From positions 62,001 through 126,000 of the forward strand of contig DATAPD010000048.1 in the NCBI GenBank assembly GCA_036265385.1: a stretch of 64,000 nt of DNA, in the 5' to 3' direction. This DNA comes from DATAPD01 sp036265385. GTDB lineage: Bacteria; Acidobacteriota; Terriglobia; Terriglobales; Acidobacteriaceae. The translations under genes and the position numbers were made by a program. The stretch's first letter is position 1; every line of letters starts with the position of its first letter. Below, one piece after another: positions 51,265 through 59,830 of this stretch. The notes beneath the pieces were generated by a model, which saw nothing but the letters and a program-made list of their open reading frames with translations, was not told the DNA's origin and searched no databases.

Positions 51265-51770
51265 CACCCATTGCCACGCCTTTCTTCTTCTATCTGCTTG
51301 CAGGCACGATGATCATCGGTGGTGTCCTGGTGATCACACGAAGGAATGCCGTTCACTCAGCGCTGGCGCTGATCGTGGCGTTGTTGGCGCAAGCGGGCAT
51401 GTACCTGATGCTCTACGCGCCGTTCGTCGCTGCGGTACAGATCATTCTTTATGCGGGCGGAATTATGGTGCTGTTCCTGTTCGTCATCATGTTGGTGAAT
51501 TTGGAGCGCGCGCAAAAAGAACGCCAGTTCAATCGGATCTGGCCGGTGGGATTGTTGTCTGCATTCGCGCTGGGATTGCTGTTCGTGGGCGTCTATTCGA
51601 AAGGAAAGACGCTGCTGCCTTCAGAAATGATGCAGATTCCGGAATCGTCGAACACGCAGGAAATTGCTCGCTATCTATACGGGAATTACATGTTCGCTTT
51701 CGAAATCGCGTCGTTGTTGCTGCTGGTTGCGATCATTGGAGCGGTAGTGATGGCGAAAAAGAGGATTTGA
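51261..51770 (+). CDS. nuoJ: NADH-quinone oxidoreductase subunit J
   Basis: 169 aa with five membrane helices (RRNAVHSALALIVALLAQAG, FVAAVQIILYAGGIMVLFLF). The pi-bulge helix with the Gly-Gly pair is visible at AGGIMVLF. Its ATG overlaps the nuoH stop by four bases. nuoI, normally between nuoH and nuoJ, is absent. Confidence 0.93.
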   Translation: MTPIATPFFFYLLAGTMIIGGVLVITRRNAVHSALALIVALLAQAGMYLMLYAPFVAAVQIILYAGGIMVLFLFVIMLVNLERAQKERQFNRIWPVGLLSAFALGLLFVGVYSKGKTLLPSEMMQIPESSNTQEIARYLYGNYMFAFEIASLLLLVAIIGAVVMAKKRI

Positions 51771-51811
51771 AGATCAGGTTCGTAGTCGAGTTTGCTGGGA
51801 AATAGTTTTTT

Positions 51812-52117
51812 ATGGGCGAAATCACAGTCCTTCATTATCTCGTGGTGGCCGCCGCGCTCTTCATTTTGGGAGTGATCGGGGTGCTCACGCGCAGGAATGT
51901 TGTGATCATTCTGATGTCGATTGAATTGATCCTGAATGCGGTGAACCTAAACCTGGTGGCGTTTTCTCGACTGTACGGATTGCACGGACAGGTGTTCTCG
52001 ATTTTTGTCATTACCGATGCGGCTGCCGAAGCGGCAGTCGGGCTTGGGATATTGATCGCGTTCTTCCGAAATAAGGAGACGATCAATGTTGATGAGATTG
52101 ATTTGTTGAAGTGGTGA
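51812..52117 (+). CDS. nuoK: NADH-quinone oxidoreductase subunit K
   Basis: 101 aa with three helices. The two membrane Glu residues important for proton transfer are in ILMSIELILNAVNLNLVAF and TDAAAEAAVGLGILIAFF. Start ATG 51812 lies 41 bases after nuoJ. The stop is followed at once by a heptad repeat tract. Confidence 0.95.
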   Translation: MGEITVLHYLVVAAALFILGVIGVLTRRNVVIILMSIELILNAVNLNLVAFSRLYGLHGQVFSIFVITDAAAEAAVGLGILIAFFRNKETINVDEIDLLKW

Positions 52118-52123
52118 GAGCAA

Positions 52124-52194
52124 TTAGTAGTTAGTCATTAGCATTTAGCCGTAAAAGCGTTGAATGCTAATGGCTAAACACTAAGTGCTAAATG
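52124..52194. repeat. Inverted heptad array between nuoK and nuoL
   Basis: Four consecutive 7-nt words beginning TTAG (52124-52151) are followed, after a 15-base centre, by four consecutive 7-nt words beginning CTAA (52167-52194). The two blocks are inverted versions of each other, so the RNA could fold into a long imperfect hairpin. The last word, CTAAATG, contains the nuoL start codon. Confidence 0.9.
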
Positions 52195-54318
52195 CTCTTT
52201 CTTGAAAACATCTGGTTGATTCCGCTTCTGCCGGCGTTCGGCGCGGCGCTGATGTTCTTCTTCGGCCGCAAACTGGAGAAGCGCACCGTCTCCGCGGTAT
52301 GTGTCGGAGCGGTCGCCATCGCCTTCATCATGTCTTGTGGCGCGGTCTGGCAGTACACCGACTACGCGCACGGTACCGGCACACCGTATCAGAAAACGAT
52401 GTACACCTGGCTCGGCTCGGGCGACGGCCACATGGCATTTCCGCGCAGCTTCGATGGTGCGCCCTCGGAGTTCAAAGCCGAAGCCGGGTTCCTTCTTGAT
52501 CCGCTTTCTTCGATCTGGTTGCTCTTTGTTACGGGCGTGGGCATGCTCATCCATATTTACTCGACTGGATACATGGCCCATGAGGGCGGCTACTACCGCT
52601 TCTTCGGATACCTCAACCTGTTCATGTTTTCCATGCTTACCCTTATTCTTGCGAACAACTACGTCTTACTGTTCGTCGGATGGGAAGGTGTGGGCCTTTG
52701 TTCGTACTTGCTGATTGGTTTCTATTTCCATCGGCACTCGGCAACAACGGCAGGGAACAAGGCGTTTATCGTGAACCGGATCGGCGACGCCGGGTTTCTG
52801 CTGGGCATGTTCACGATCGTCTGGTATTTCGGCACGCTAAAGTTCACGGAAGTCAATGCGCTCGCTCGAAGCGGACACTTCCAGATCGGCGATCACGTCC
52901 TGACGGCCGCCGCTCTGCTCATGTTTGTAGGAGCGTGCGGCAAATCGGCGCAGATCCCTCTTTATGTCTGGCTGCCGGATGCCATGGAAGGGCCGACGCC
53001 TGTCTCTGCGTTGATCCACGCTGCGACCATGGTTACGGCCGGCGTTTACATGGTGGCACGCTCGAACGCTATCTTTGTGCTCGCGCCTACGGCAATGAAG
53101 ACTGTGGCAATCGTTGGCGCGCTGACGGCGATCTTCGCGGCGTCAATCGGCCTGGTGCAGAACGACATCAAGCGTGTCCTTGCTTACTCGACCGTGTCGC
53201 AATTGGGATACATGTTCCTCGCGTTGGGTGTTGGGGCCTTCGCAGCCGGAGTGTTCCACGTCTTCACGCACGCGTTCTTCAAGGCGCTGTTGTTCCTTGG
53301 CGCGGGCTCGGTGATCCACGCCATGTCAGGTGAGCAGGACATGCGGAACATGGGAGATCTGCGCGCGCGAACTCCGGTTACTTTCTGGACGATGTTCATC
53401 GCCACGTTAGCGATTGCGGGCATTCCCGGACTCGCAGGCTTCTTCTCCAAAGATGAGATTCTCTGGCAGACGTGGGCGTCGGAAGGTGGCGCCTATCGCA
53501 TCCTGTGGTTTGTTGGATACGCCACCGCGATCATGACTGCCTTCTACATGTTCCGGCTGATTTACCTGACGTTCTACGGACAGCCGCGCATGAGCCATGA
53601 AGTCGAGCACCATATTCATGAGTCGCCAAAGTCAATGACAATACCGCTCGTGATCCTTGCGGTGTGCTCAGTGTTCGCCGGCTATCTTGGATTTCCGCAC
53701 AGCTTGAAGGGAAGCGATCGTTTTGGAAAATTCCTTGAACCTGTGTTCGCGAAAGAAGTAAAGGTGCTCGAGGCAGAACGTCCTGGACAACTCGCGGCCG
53801 GGGAAAAAGAAGAAGAACATACGAGCGGGACCGAATATCTTCTTATGTTCTTGTCTGTAGCAGCTGCAGCTGCAGGGTGGGGCATGGCGCACAGGTCCTA
53901 CAGTCGTGCTGCCCGGGACTATCGTGAGCCCATCGCCGCAAGCGCGCCTTCGCTCTACAACGTTCTCTACAACAAGTGGTTTGTTGATGAGGCATACGAC
54001 TATGCATTCACGGGTCGACGCAAAGTCGGAGACGTGCGTTTCGGTGTGCTCGGGCTAGGTGACGCTTCTGCCTGGACTGACACCAACATTGTCGATGGCA
54101 CGGTGAATGCCGCCGGATGGCTTACGCGCGCGACCGCGAGCGTTTCCAAGTGGTGGGACAAGTGGATTATTGACGGTTTGCTGGTGAACGGTGCGGCATA
54201 CATAACGCTGCCGTTCGCCTACATCGCCCGCCTCACTGAGTGGGGCCTGGTGCAGTGGTATGCGCTTTGTATGGTGATTGGTTTGGTTGGGTTCGTGTTT
54301 TATTACGTGTATCGATGA
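52192..54318 (+). CDS. nuoL: NADH-quinone oxidoreductase subunit L
   Basis: 708 aa, antiporter-like proton-pumping subunit with 14-16 helices and the long lateral helix at the C-terminus. Key segments are LFVGWEGVGLCSYLLIGFYF (Glu of the channel), WLPDAMEGPTPVSALIHAAT and HAFFKALLFLGAGSVIHAM (Lys/His). The charged loop EVKVLEAERPGQLAAGEKEE is variable. There is no ribosome binding site; the last unit of the heptad array abuts the ATG, so translation may depend on that structure. Confidence 0.97.
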   Translation: MLFLENIWLIPLLPAFGAALMFFFGRKLEKRTVSAVCVGAVAIAFIMSCGAVWQYTDYAHGTGTPYQKTMYTWLGSGDGHMAFPRSFDGAPSEFKAEAGFLLDPLSSIWLLFVTGVGMLIHIYSTGYMAHEGGYYRFFGYLNLFMFSMLTLILANNYVLLFVGWEGVGLCSYLLIGFYFHRHSATTAGNKAFIVNRIGDAGFLLGMFTIVWYFGTLKFTEVNALARSGHFQIGDHVLTAAALLMFVGACGKSAQIPLYVWLPDAMEGPTPVSALIHAATMVTAGVYMVARSNAIFVLAPTAMKTVAIVGALTAIFAASIGLVQNDIKRVLAYSTVSQLGYMFLALGVGAFAAGVFHVFTHAFFKALLFLGAGSVIHAMSGEQDMRNMGDLRARTPVTFWTMFIATLAIAGIPGLAGFFSKDEILWQTWASEGGAYRILWFVGYATAIMTAFYMFRLIYLTFYGQPRMSHEVEHHIHESPKSMTIPLVILAVCSVFAGYLGFPHSLKGSDRFGKFLEPVFAKEVKVLEAERPGQLAAGEKEEEHTSGTEYLLMFLSVAAAAAGWGMAHRSYSRAARDYREPIAASAPSLYNVLYNKWFVDEAYDYAFTGRRKVGDVRFGVLGLGDASAWTDTNIVDGTVNAAGWLTRATASVSKWWDKWIIDGLLVNGAAYITLPFAYIARLTEWGLVQWYALCMVIGLVGFVFYYVYR

Positions 54319-54322
54319 ATCG

Positions 54323-54393
54323 GCTGCGAGCCGTGAGCTGCGGGCATGCAAGTCCGGTTGCTCAAAGCTCGTAGCTCTCAGCTTGTAGCTTAC
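54323..54393. repeat. Inverted heptad array between nuoL and nuoM
   Basis: GCTGCGA, GCCGTGA and GCTGCGG are consecutive at 54323-54343. Four consecutive AGCTNNN words follow at 54366-54393 in the opposite sense. The architecture is the same as between nuoK and nuoL, but the word is entirely different. It begins four bases after the nuoL stop. Confidence 0.88.
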
Positions 54394-54407
54394 AGAGAAC
54401 TGCTCTT

Positions 54408-56000
54408 ATGCAGAATCACATTCTGTCCATCATTCTCTTTACGCCGCTCGTAGGGACTTTCGTCCTGCTTCTAATCCCTGGCGAGAACAAGAATGCCATC
54501 CGATGGATCGCGAATATCTTTGCGCTCCTCGGATTCCTGATCTCGCTGCCGCTAGTTCCGATGTTCTGGGAGAAGCGCTTCGAGGTAGGCTTCAAGTTCA
54601 TCGAGGGTGCGCCGAGCAATTGGATCCCTTCGATCGGTGCTGGATATTATCTTGGCATCGACGGAATCTCGTTCTTGCTGATTATGCTGACCACCCTTCT
54701 TGGATGGATCTCGATTCTTTCTTCCTGGACTGCGATCGAGAATCGGGTGAAGGAATACTACGCGTGGTTCCTGGTGCTACAGACGGGCATGCTTGGCGTC
54801 TTTATGGCACTCGACTTCTTCCTGTTCTTCGTATTCTGGGAAGCGATGCTGGTGCCGATGTATCTGCTGATCGGTATCTGGGGTGGTCCGCGGAAGTTGT
54901 ACGCCGCTATCAAGTTCTTTTTGTACACGCTGCTCGGTTCCGTGCTGATGCTCTTGGGCATCATCTTTCTCTATTACCATCACCATTCCGTCGGAAATCC
55001 CTACACGTTCAGCATCCCCGCGCTCTATCAGACGGCGCCCGGAATTGAATTCAAGTACGCTGTCTGGTTGTTCTTCGCATTCTTCCTCGGATTCGCGATC
55101 AAGGTGCCGATGTTCCCGTTCCATACCTGGCTGCCTGATGCGCACGTCGAAGCGCCAACCGCAGGCTCAGTCATCCTGGCTGGTGTCCTGCTGAAGATGG
55201 GCACTTACGGATTCGTGCGTTTCTCGCTGCCGCTCTTTCCGGCGGTTGTGATGCATCCAAAGGTTCGCGGGTGGATGATTGGCCTGTCGATCGTCGGAAT
55301 CATTTACGGCGCGCTCGTGTCCCTCATGCAGAAGGACATGAAGAAACTGGTGGCATATTCGTCAGTTAGCCACCTTGGTTTCTGCACGCTCGGCATTTTT
55401 GCGCTGAATCCGGCCGGACTAAGCGGTTCTGTTCTGCAGCAGATCAATCATGGTATTTCGACAGGTGCACTCTTCTTGATCGTCGGCGTTCTGTATGAGC
55501 GGCGTCACACGCGCGAGATCGCTGAGTACGGCGGGATCTCAAATGTCATGCCTGTCTACGCGACGATCACGATGATCATGTTCCTGTCTTCGATGGGGCT
55601 TCCGCTTCTGAATGGATTCGTTGGCGAATTTACGATTCTGCAGGGTACGTTCCTTGAGAACTGGAAATGGGCCGCGTGGGCAGTTCCAGGCGTTGTGTTA
55701 GCGGCTGCCTATCTGCTGTGGCTCTATCAGAGAGTGTTTTTTGGGACTGTCACGAATCCGAAAAACGAAAAGCTGCACGACTTGAATCCGCGCGAGTTGC
55801 TTTGCTTCGCGCCATTGATCATTGCCGCTTTCTGGATTGGGCTGTTTCCCAAACCGTTCTTCGAGATCCTTGAGCAGCCCGTGAATAAATTGGTGACGCA
55901 AATCCGTCCGAATTATCCGACTGCAGCCACTACAGTGAATGCGTCGGCAACGCCGACAGCGGCTGCTCCATCCGCCGACTCCGCAAAGGGGACACACTAG
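54408..56000 (+). CDS. nuoM: NADH-quinone oxidoreductase subunit M
   Basis: 530 aa, second antiporter-like subunit. Family segments: FLFFVFWEAMLVPMYLLIGI (Glu), FHTWLPDAHVEAPTAGSVIL, GVLLKMGTYGFVRFSLPLF, and VAYSSVSHLGFCTLGIF. The last 35 residues are Thr/Ala/Pro-rich and probably disordered, which is unusual. Its stop overlaps the GTG start of nuoN by one base. Confidence 0.97.
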   Translation: MQNHILSIILFTPLVGTFVLLLIPGENKNAIRWIANIFALLGFLISLPLVPMFWEKRFEVGFKFIEGAPSNWIPSIGAGYYLGIDGISFLLIMLTTLLGWISILSSWTAIENRVKEYYAWFLVLQTGMLGVFMALDFFLFFVFWEAMLVPMYLLIGIWGGPRKLYAAIKFFLYTLLGSVLMLLGIIFLYYHHHSVGNPYTFSIPALYQTAPGIEFKYAVWLFFAFFLGFAIKVPMFPFHTWLPDAHVEAPTAGSVILAGVLLKMGTYGFVRFSLPLFPAVVMHPKVRGWMIGLSIVGIIYGALVSLMQKDMKKLVAYSSVSHLGFCTLGIFALNPAGLSGSVLQQINHGISTGALFLIVGVLYERRHTREIAEYGGISNVMPVYATITMIMFLSSMGLPLLNGFVGEFTILQGTFLENWKWAAWAVPGVVLAAAYLLWLYQRVFFGTVTNPKNEKLHDLNPRELLCFAPLIIAAFWIGLFPKPFFEILEQPVNKLVTQIRPNYPTAATTVNASATPTAAAPSADSAKGTH

Positions 56001-57544
56001 TGCTCGGCCAAGTAGCTCAATTGTTCTCGCCGACGGACTATTTGCTCTCGCTGCCGATCGTGCTGTTGACCATTTTTGCCTTGGGGATCCTGATTATCGA
56101 TCTTTGGGTTCCCGCGGAGTTGAAGTGGTTCAACGCGGTCACAGCCTTCATCGGAACGCTGTTCTCTTTGTACATCGTCGTCAAAATCCATTTCTTTTAC
56201 CTGAGTGCTCCCTCAACCGCAAATGGACTGGTCGGTTTTGCGCAGTCCATGCTTCTGGATCGGTTCGCGCTCTACTTCTATTATCTGTTTCTCGTCGCCA
56301 CGTTGATCGCGATCCTAACTTCCGTTCGTTATCTCGAAATCGAGCGCGAACATCATGGCGAGTATTACGCCCTGATGCTCTTCGCTGTTGTAGGGATGAT
56401 GTGCATGGCGTCAGCCATCGATGTCGTGCTGCTCTTCATCGGGCTGGAATTGATGGCCATCTCCACCTACGTACTGGTTGGCTTTCTCCGGCGCGACCGG
56501 CGTTCGAATGAAGCGGCGCTGAAATATCTGCTGCTGGGAGCTTTTTCCTCGGGAATTTTTGCGTATGGTCTTTCTTTACTTTATGGATTGACAGGCAGCA
56601 CAAACTTGTTCGCGATCAATCAGCGATTAGGCCAGCTGCTCCAAATTCATCCTAAAGATCCGATCGCTATCATCGCGCTGATTACAACCGCAACCGGCCT
56701 GCTGTTTAAGATTGCTGCTTTTCCATTTCACCAATGGGCGCCGGATGCGTATGAGGGAGCGCCCACGACCATCACTGGATTTATGTCCGTGGCGGTGAAA
56801 GCTGCAGCCTGGGCGATGTTGATCCGCGTCCTCTTTATCGGATTTGCGCCCCTGCAGAACGTCTGGGTGCCGATGATGATCTTTGTAAGCATCGCAACCA
56901 TGACGGGCGCGAACCTCGCAGCATTGACGCAGACCAATACCAAGCGCCTGCTTGCCTATTCATCGATTGCGCACGTCGGGTACATCTTGCTTGGAGTTGT
57001 AGCGTTTGGCTCCGGGCAAAACCCGGCCGCAGCGGACGGATTGAAGGGAATCCTGATCTACCTGTTGGTTTACACGTTCATGAACCTGGGGGCGTTTGCT
57101 GTCATCGCTTCCTTGCGGCGCCGCGACATCATTGGCGACGAAATCGACGACATCGCAGGCCTCTATTCCCGCGCTCCTTTTGAAGCGGTGCTGATGCTAA
57201 TTTTCCTGCTGTCGCTCGCTGGAATCCCGCCGATGGCAGGCTTTCTGGCGAAGTATTTCATCTTCCTGAGCCTGATCGAGAGTCAGCACTACGTGCTGGC
57301 TGCAGTGGCTGTGCTCTATGCGCTCTTTGGCCTCTACTACTACATGAAGATCGCCAGCGCGATGTTCATGAGGCAGCCTCTCGAAAGGGAAGCACTGCCT
57401 GTCAGTTGGGGAATGCGCATTGCGCTTGGCATCACCGCATTTGCCACCATCTACATTGGCATCCTGCCAGAACAGTTCATTCGTGCGGTGAATTGGACGC
57501 TTGGTCTGAACCAGGTGTCATCTGTCATTTCGCAGCTGAAATAA
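56000..57544 (+). CDS. nuoN: NADH-quinone oxidoreductase subunit N
   Basis: 514 aa with a GTG start overlapping nuoM. Third antiporter-like subunit: LLFIGLELMAISTYVLVGFL (Glu), PFHQWAPDAYEGAPTTITGF, MSVAVKAAAWAMLIRVLF (Lys) and LLAYSSIAHVGYILLGV. It is the last gene of the membrane-arm cluster. It converges on the epimerase gene with only three bases between, and no terminator is visible. Confidence 0.97.
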   Translation: MLGQVAQLFSPTDYLLSLPIVLLTIFALGILIIDLWVPAELKWFNAVTAFIGTLFSLYIVVKIHFFYLSAPSTANGLVGFAQSMLLDRFALYFYYLFLVATLIAILTSVRYLEIEREHHGEYYALMLFAVVGMMCMASAIDVVLLFIGLELMAISTYVLVGFLRRDRRSNEAALKYLLLGAFSSGIFAYGLSLLYGLTGSTNLFAINQRLGQLLQIHPKDPIAIIALITTATGLLFKIAAFPFHQWAPDAYEGAPTTITGFMSVAVKAAAWAMLIRVLFIGFAPLQNVWVPMMIFVSIATMTGANLAALTQTNTKRLLAYSSIAHVGYILLGVVAFGSGQNPAAADGLKGILIYLLVYTFMNLGAFAVIASLRRRDIIGDEIDDIAGLYSRAPFEAVLMLIFLLSLAGIPPMAGFLAKYFIFLSLIESQHYVLAAVAVLYALFGLYYYMKIASAMFMRQPLEREALPVSWGMRIALGITAFATIYIGILPEQFIRAVNWTLGLNQVSSVISQLK

Positions 57545-57547
57545 TCT

Positions 57548-58600
57548 TCAGCGCCGAAACGAATCCTGAAATGCGTCCGCGATGGTGTATTTCATGACAG
57601 TTTCGTAATCCGGCCCAAGAAACTTCTTCAGCCGATCGGTGCTCATGATGTATTGCCCGGTCATGTAAGGAACAGCTTCGGGCGGAATTGCCGAGATCCC
57701 GAAGTTCCACAGTGCCCCCAGTGCCTGTTTCATCGCCCACTTCCCGGGTACGCGAATTAGCTTGGCGCCCGCCATCTCAATGCAGCGCCCGTATGTTAGC
57801 GGTTCCCCTCGCCCCGCCACGTTCAGGACGCTGAGCCGCTGCGCTTCCGGTTCACGCTTCAAAAGCCAGGCAATCAGGCGTGCCATGTCATCGACATGTA
57901 CAAATTGAATCTGGTTATTCAAATACTCCTGGCCATACGGCAACATGCAGGGCAGGCGTTTGTTCTGCGAGCGCATGCGGGCCGCGCGAGCGCCTTTTCC
58001 ATTAGGTGTTCCACGAAACGCACCCATCAAATAATTCTCAACACTGGATCCCGCATAGATGTGTGGTCGAAGAATGTACGCACTGCACGAGCGAAGCGCA
58101 GGCGCGCGCTGCCGGACAACTTCATCGCTTTCTCGCTTGTGGATGGCATAGGGCAACGTATGTCCTGCAAGCGGATAATCCTCCAATACCGGCCCCGGCA
58201 GATCCGATCCGTACGCTGAAACGCTGCTTAAAAACACAAACTGACGGACGCCATCGTCGATGTTGCGGTTTGCCTCGGTGATGGCTTCCATCACCCGTGC
58301 CGTTCCCGCCACGTTGATTTGCCACATGCGGTCGCGATCGAGAACGCCCGTGCGCTGCGGATCAATCACGAAAGCCAGGTGGACGACCGCATGAGGCTTT
58401 TTGTCGCGGAACAATTCATACAGCTGCCGGCAACAGGATTCTTCGCCCAGGTCCATCTGCTCGAAGCGAATTGGAGTGTCAGTTTTCGGGGGACGTAGAT
58501 CGACTCCGATGACCGAGAACTGTCCGAGCAGAGGCAAAAGCCGCTGGCCGAGGTTCCCTGATATCCCGGTGACGACGACCGATGGTTTCTCTGGCGGCAT
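57548..58600 (-). CDS. NAD-dependent epimerase/dehydratase (extended SDR)
   Basis: 350 aa. A Rossmann fold with SVVVTGISGNLGQRLLPLLG (GxxGxxG), the VVHLAFVIDP strand, FLSSVSAYG (catalytic Ser) and LPYAIHKRESDEVV (YxxxK). It is in the extended SDR family, close to nucleotide-sugar epimerases, but the substrate region is not diagnostic. The ATG overlaps the stop of the upstream PPIase gene (TAATG), so both are one transcription unit. Confidence 0.85.
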   Translation of the reverse strand: MPPEKPSVVVTGISGNLGQRLLPLLGQFSVIGVDLRPPKTDTPIRFEQMDLGEESCCRQLYELFRDKKPHAVVHLAFVIDPQRTGVLDRDRMWQINVAGTARVMEAITEANRNIDDGVRQFVFLSSVSAYGSDLPGPVLEDYPLAGHTLPYAIHKRESDEVVRQRAPALRSCSAYILRPHIYAGSSVENYLMGAFRGTPNGKGARAARMRSQNKRLPCMLPYGQEYLNNQIQFVHVDDMARLIAWLLKREPEAQRLSVLNVAGRGEPLTYGRCIEMAGAKLIRVPGKWAMKQALGALWNFGISAIPPEAVPYMTGQYIMSTDRLKKFLGPDYETVMKYTIADAFQDSFRR

Positions 58601-59640
58601 TATTTGGGCTGCGGCTTCGGTTTCGGCGCCACTGGTTTTGGAGCGTTCGGCTGCGCCGAAGGCTGACCTCCACCGAAATAGGCATCATTCAACGTTGGCA
58701 TCGACGCATTCTGAAATTTTGTTTGCTCGTCGCGCATTCGCTGTCCAGTGAGCGTTTGTTTGATTTCGTCTTTCGCGGACGCGAGCGGAACTTCCTGCTT
58801 AGATACCATCTTGTAGAAGAAGTAGCCTCCGCTGTCGTCGATGACAGTCGAAACCTCTCCTGGCTTCAGGTCGAACACGGATGCGTGCTCAGGTGGGAGG
58901 CCGACGCGACGAACTTTTCCCATATTGGCGGCGGGAGGAGTGGCCTTAAGGCCGCCAGCTTCGAATGCTTCTTTCTGCAACTTGTCGAAATCTTCGCCAG
59001 CAGCCGCACGCGTGTGGAGAGCGTCCGCCGTTTTCTTCATTGCCGCTTCATTTGCTTTCTGCTCGGCTTCGGTAGGTGCTTTCCCATCTTTATTGGGCTC
59101 CAAAGTCTTTTGTCGTGGAACAAAGACTCTCAGAAGCTCAGCTTCCTGGAATGCTTCGGGATTGTCCTTGTAGAACTTTTCGATGTCGGTATCAGGAATT
59201 TTTTGCGCTTCATCGAGCAGGCTCTTACTCAGTTGTTCGACAAGTGCCTGCATCCGGCGAAAACGCATGGACTCTTCAAAGCTAGGTCCTTTATCCAACC
59301 CTCGTTTTTCTGCTTCATGGCTTAGGTAGAGTAAGCGCCCATAGCTCTCGGCGAGTTGCCGTTTCCGGGTTTCCGGGATGTCCAGCGTTTGCGCCATCTT
59401 TTCGAATTCAGCCTTCGAAACTACTGTTTTGCAATCTGGAGTGTTTGCTTTCGCCGCGTCGCAAACGCCGGGCACAGTGATCACAGGAGCATCCGCGGGA
59501 ACTGCGGCCGCGGCCTTTGCAGCATTCGCATTCGCTTCCGAGGGTTCCTCGGCGTCGGGTTTTTGTTGAGGAGTAGGTATCGCCTGGCTGAATGCTAGGC
59601 CGGCAAGAAGCAAACAGATGGCTAAAGCAGATCGAATCAA
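58600..59640 (-). CDS. Exported parvulin-like peptidyl-prolyl isomerase
   Basis: 346 aa from TTG 59640, which follows AGGAG by six bases and opens the signal peptide (ALAICLLLAGLAFS/QA). A SurA-like N-terminal helical region (VSKAEFEKMAQTLDIPETRK, DTDIEKFYKDNPEAFQEAEL) leads to a parvulin-type domain (LHTRAAAGEDFDKLQKEAFE, SVFDLKPGEVSTVIDDSGGY) and a Pro/Lys-rich tail. The predicted role is folding or chaperoning of outer-membrane or secreted proteins. An upstream start at 59718 would add 26 non-hydrophobic residues and is not favoured. Confidence 0.85.
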   Translation of the reverse strand: MIRSALAICLLLAGLAFSQAIPTPQQKPDAEEPSEANANAAKAAAAVPADAPVITVPGVCDAAKANTPDCKTVVSKAEFEKMAQTLDIPETRKRQLAESYGRLLYLSHEAEKRGLDKGPSFEESMRFRRMQALVEQLSKSLLDEAQKIPDTDIEKFYKDNPEAFQEAELLRVFVPRQKTLEPNKDGKAPTEAEQKANEAAMKKTADALHTRAAAGEDFDKLQKEAFEAGGLKATPPAANMGKVRRVGLPPEHASVFDLKPGEVSTVIDDSGGYFFYKMVSKQEVPLASAKDEIKQTLTGQRMRDEQTKFQNASMPTLNDAYFGGGQPSAQPNAPKPVAPKPKPQPK

Positions 59641-59830
59641 AACAAGCTCCTGTTTAAGGAATGACCGCGAACCAGAGCCGATGCCGCCCTTGGCTCTTAG
59701 CAGGATTCCAACATCCAAAGTTGTTATTTCTGGGCTATCGAAATCCTAGCACATTGACCCAGCAGAACTCGCCTTGCCACAGCGTGAATTGGGCTTTGGT
59801 GGTATGGTGCCCAACAGCGATAATTGATCG
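59641..59830. other. Divergent gap between PPIase and CDF genes
   Basis: No gene. A TTGGGC...GCCCAA dyad (59790-59815) lies 15 bases before the CDF start and may be a metal-regulator site or a leader hairpin; no promoter could be defined. Confidence 0.3.
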
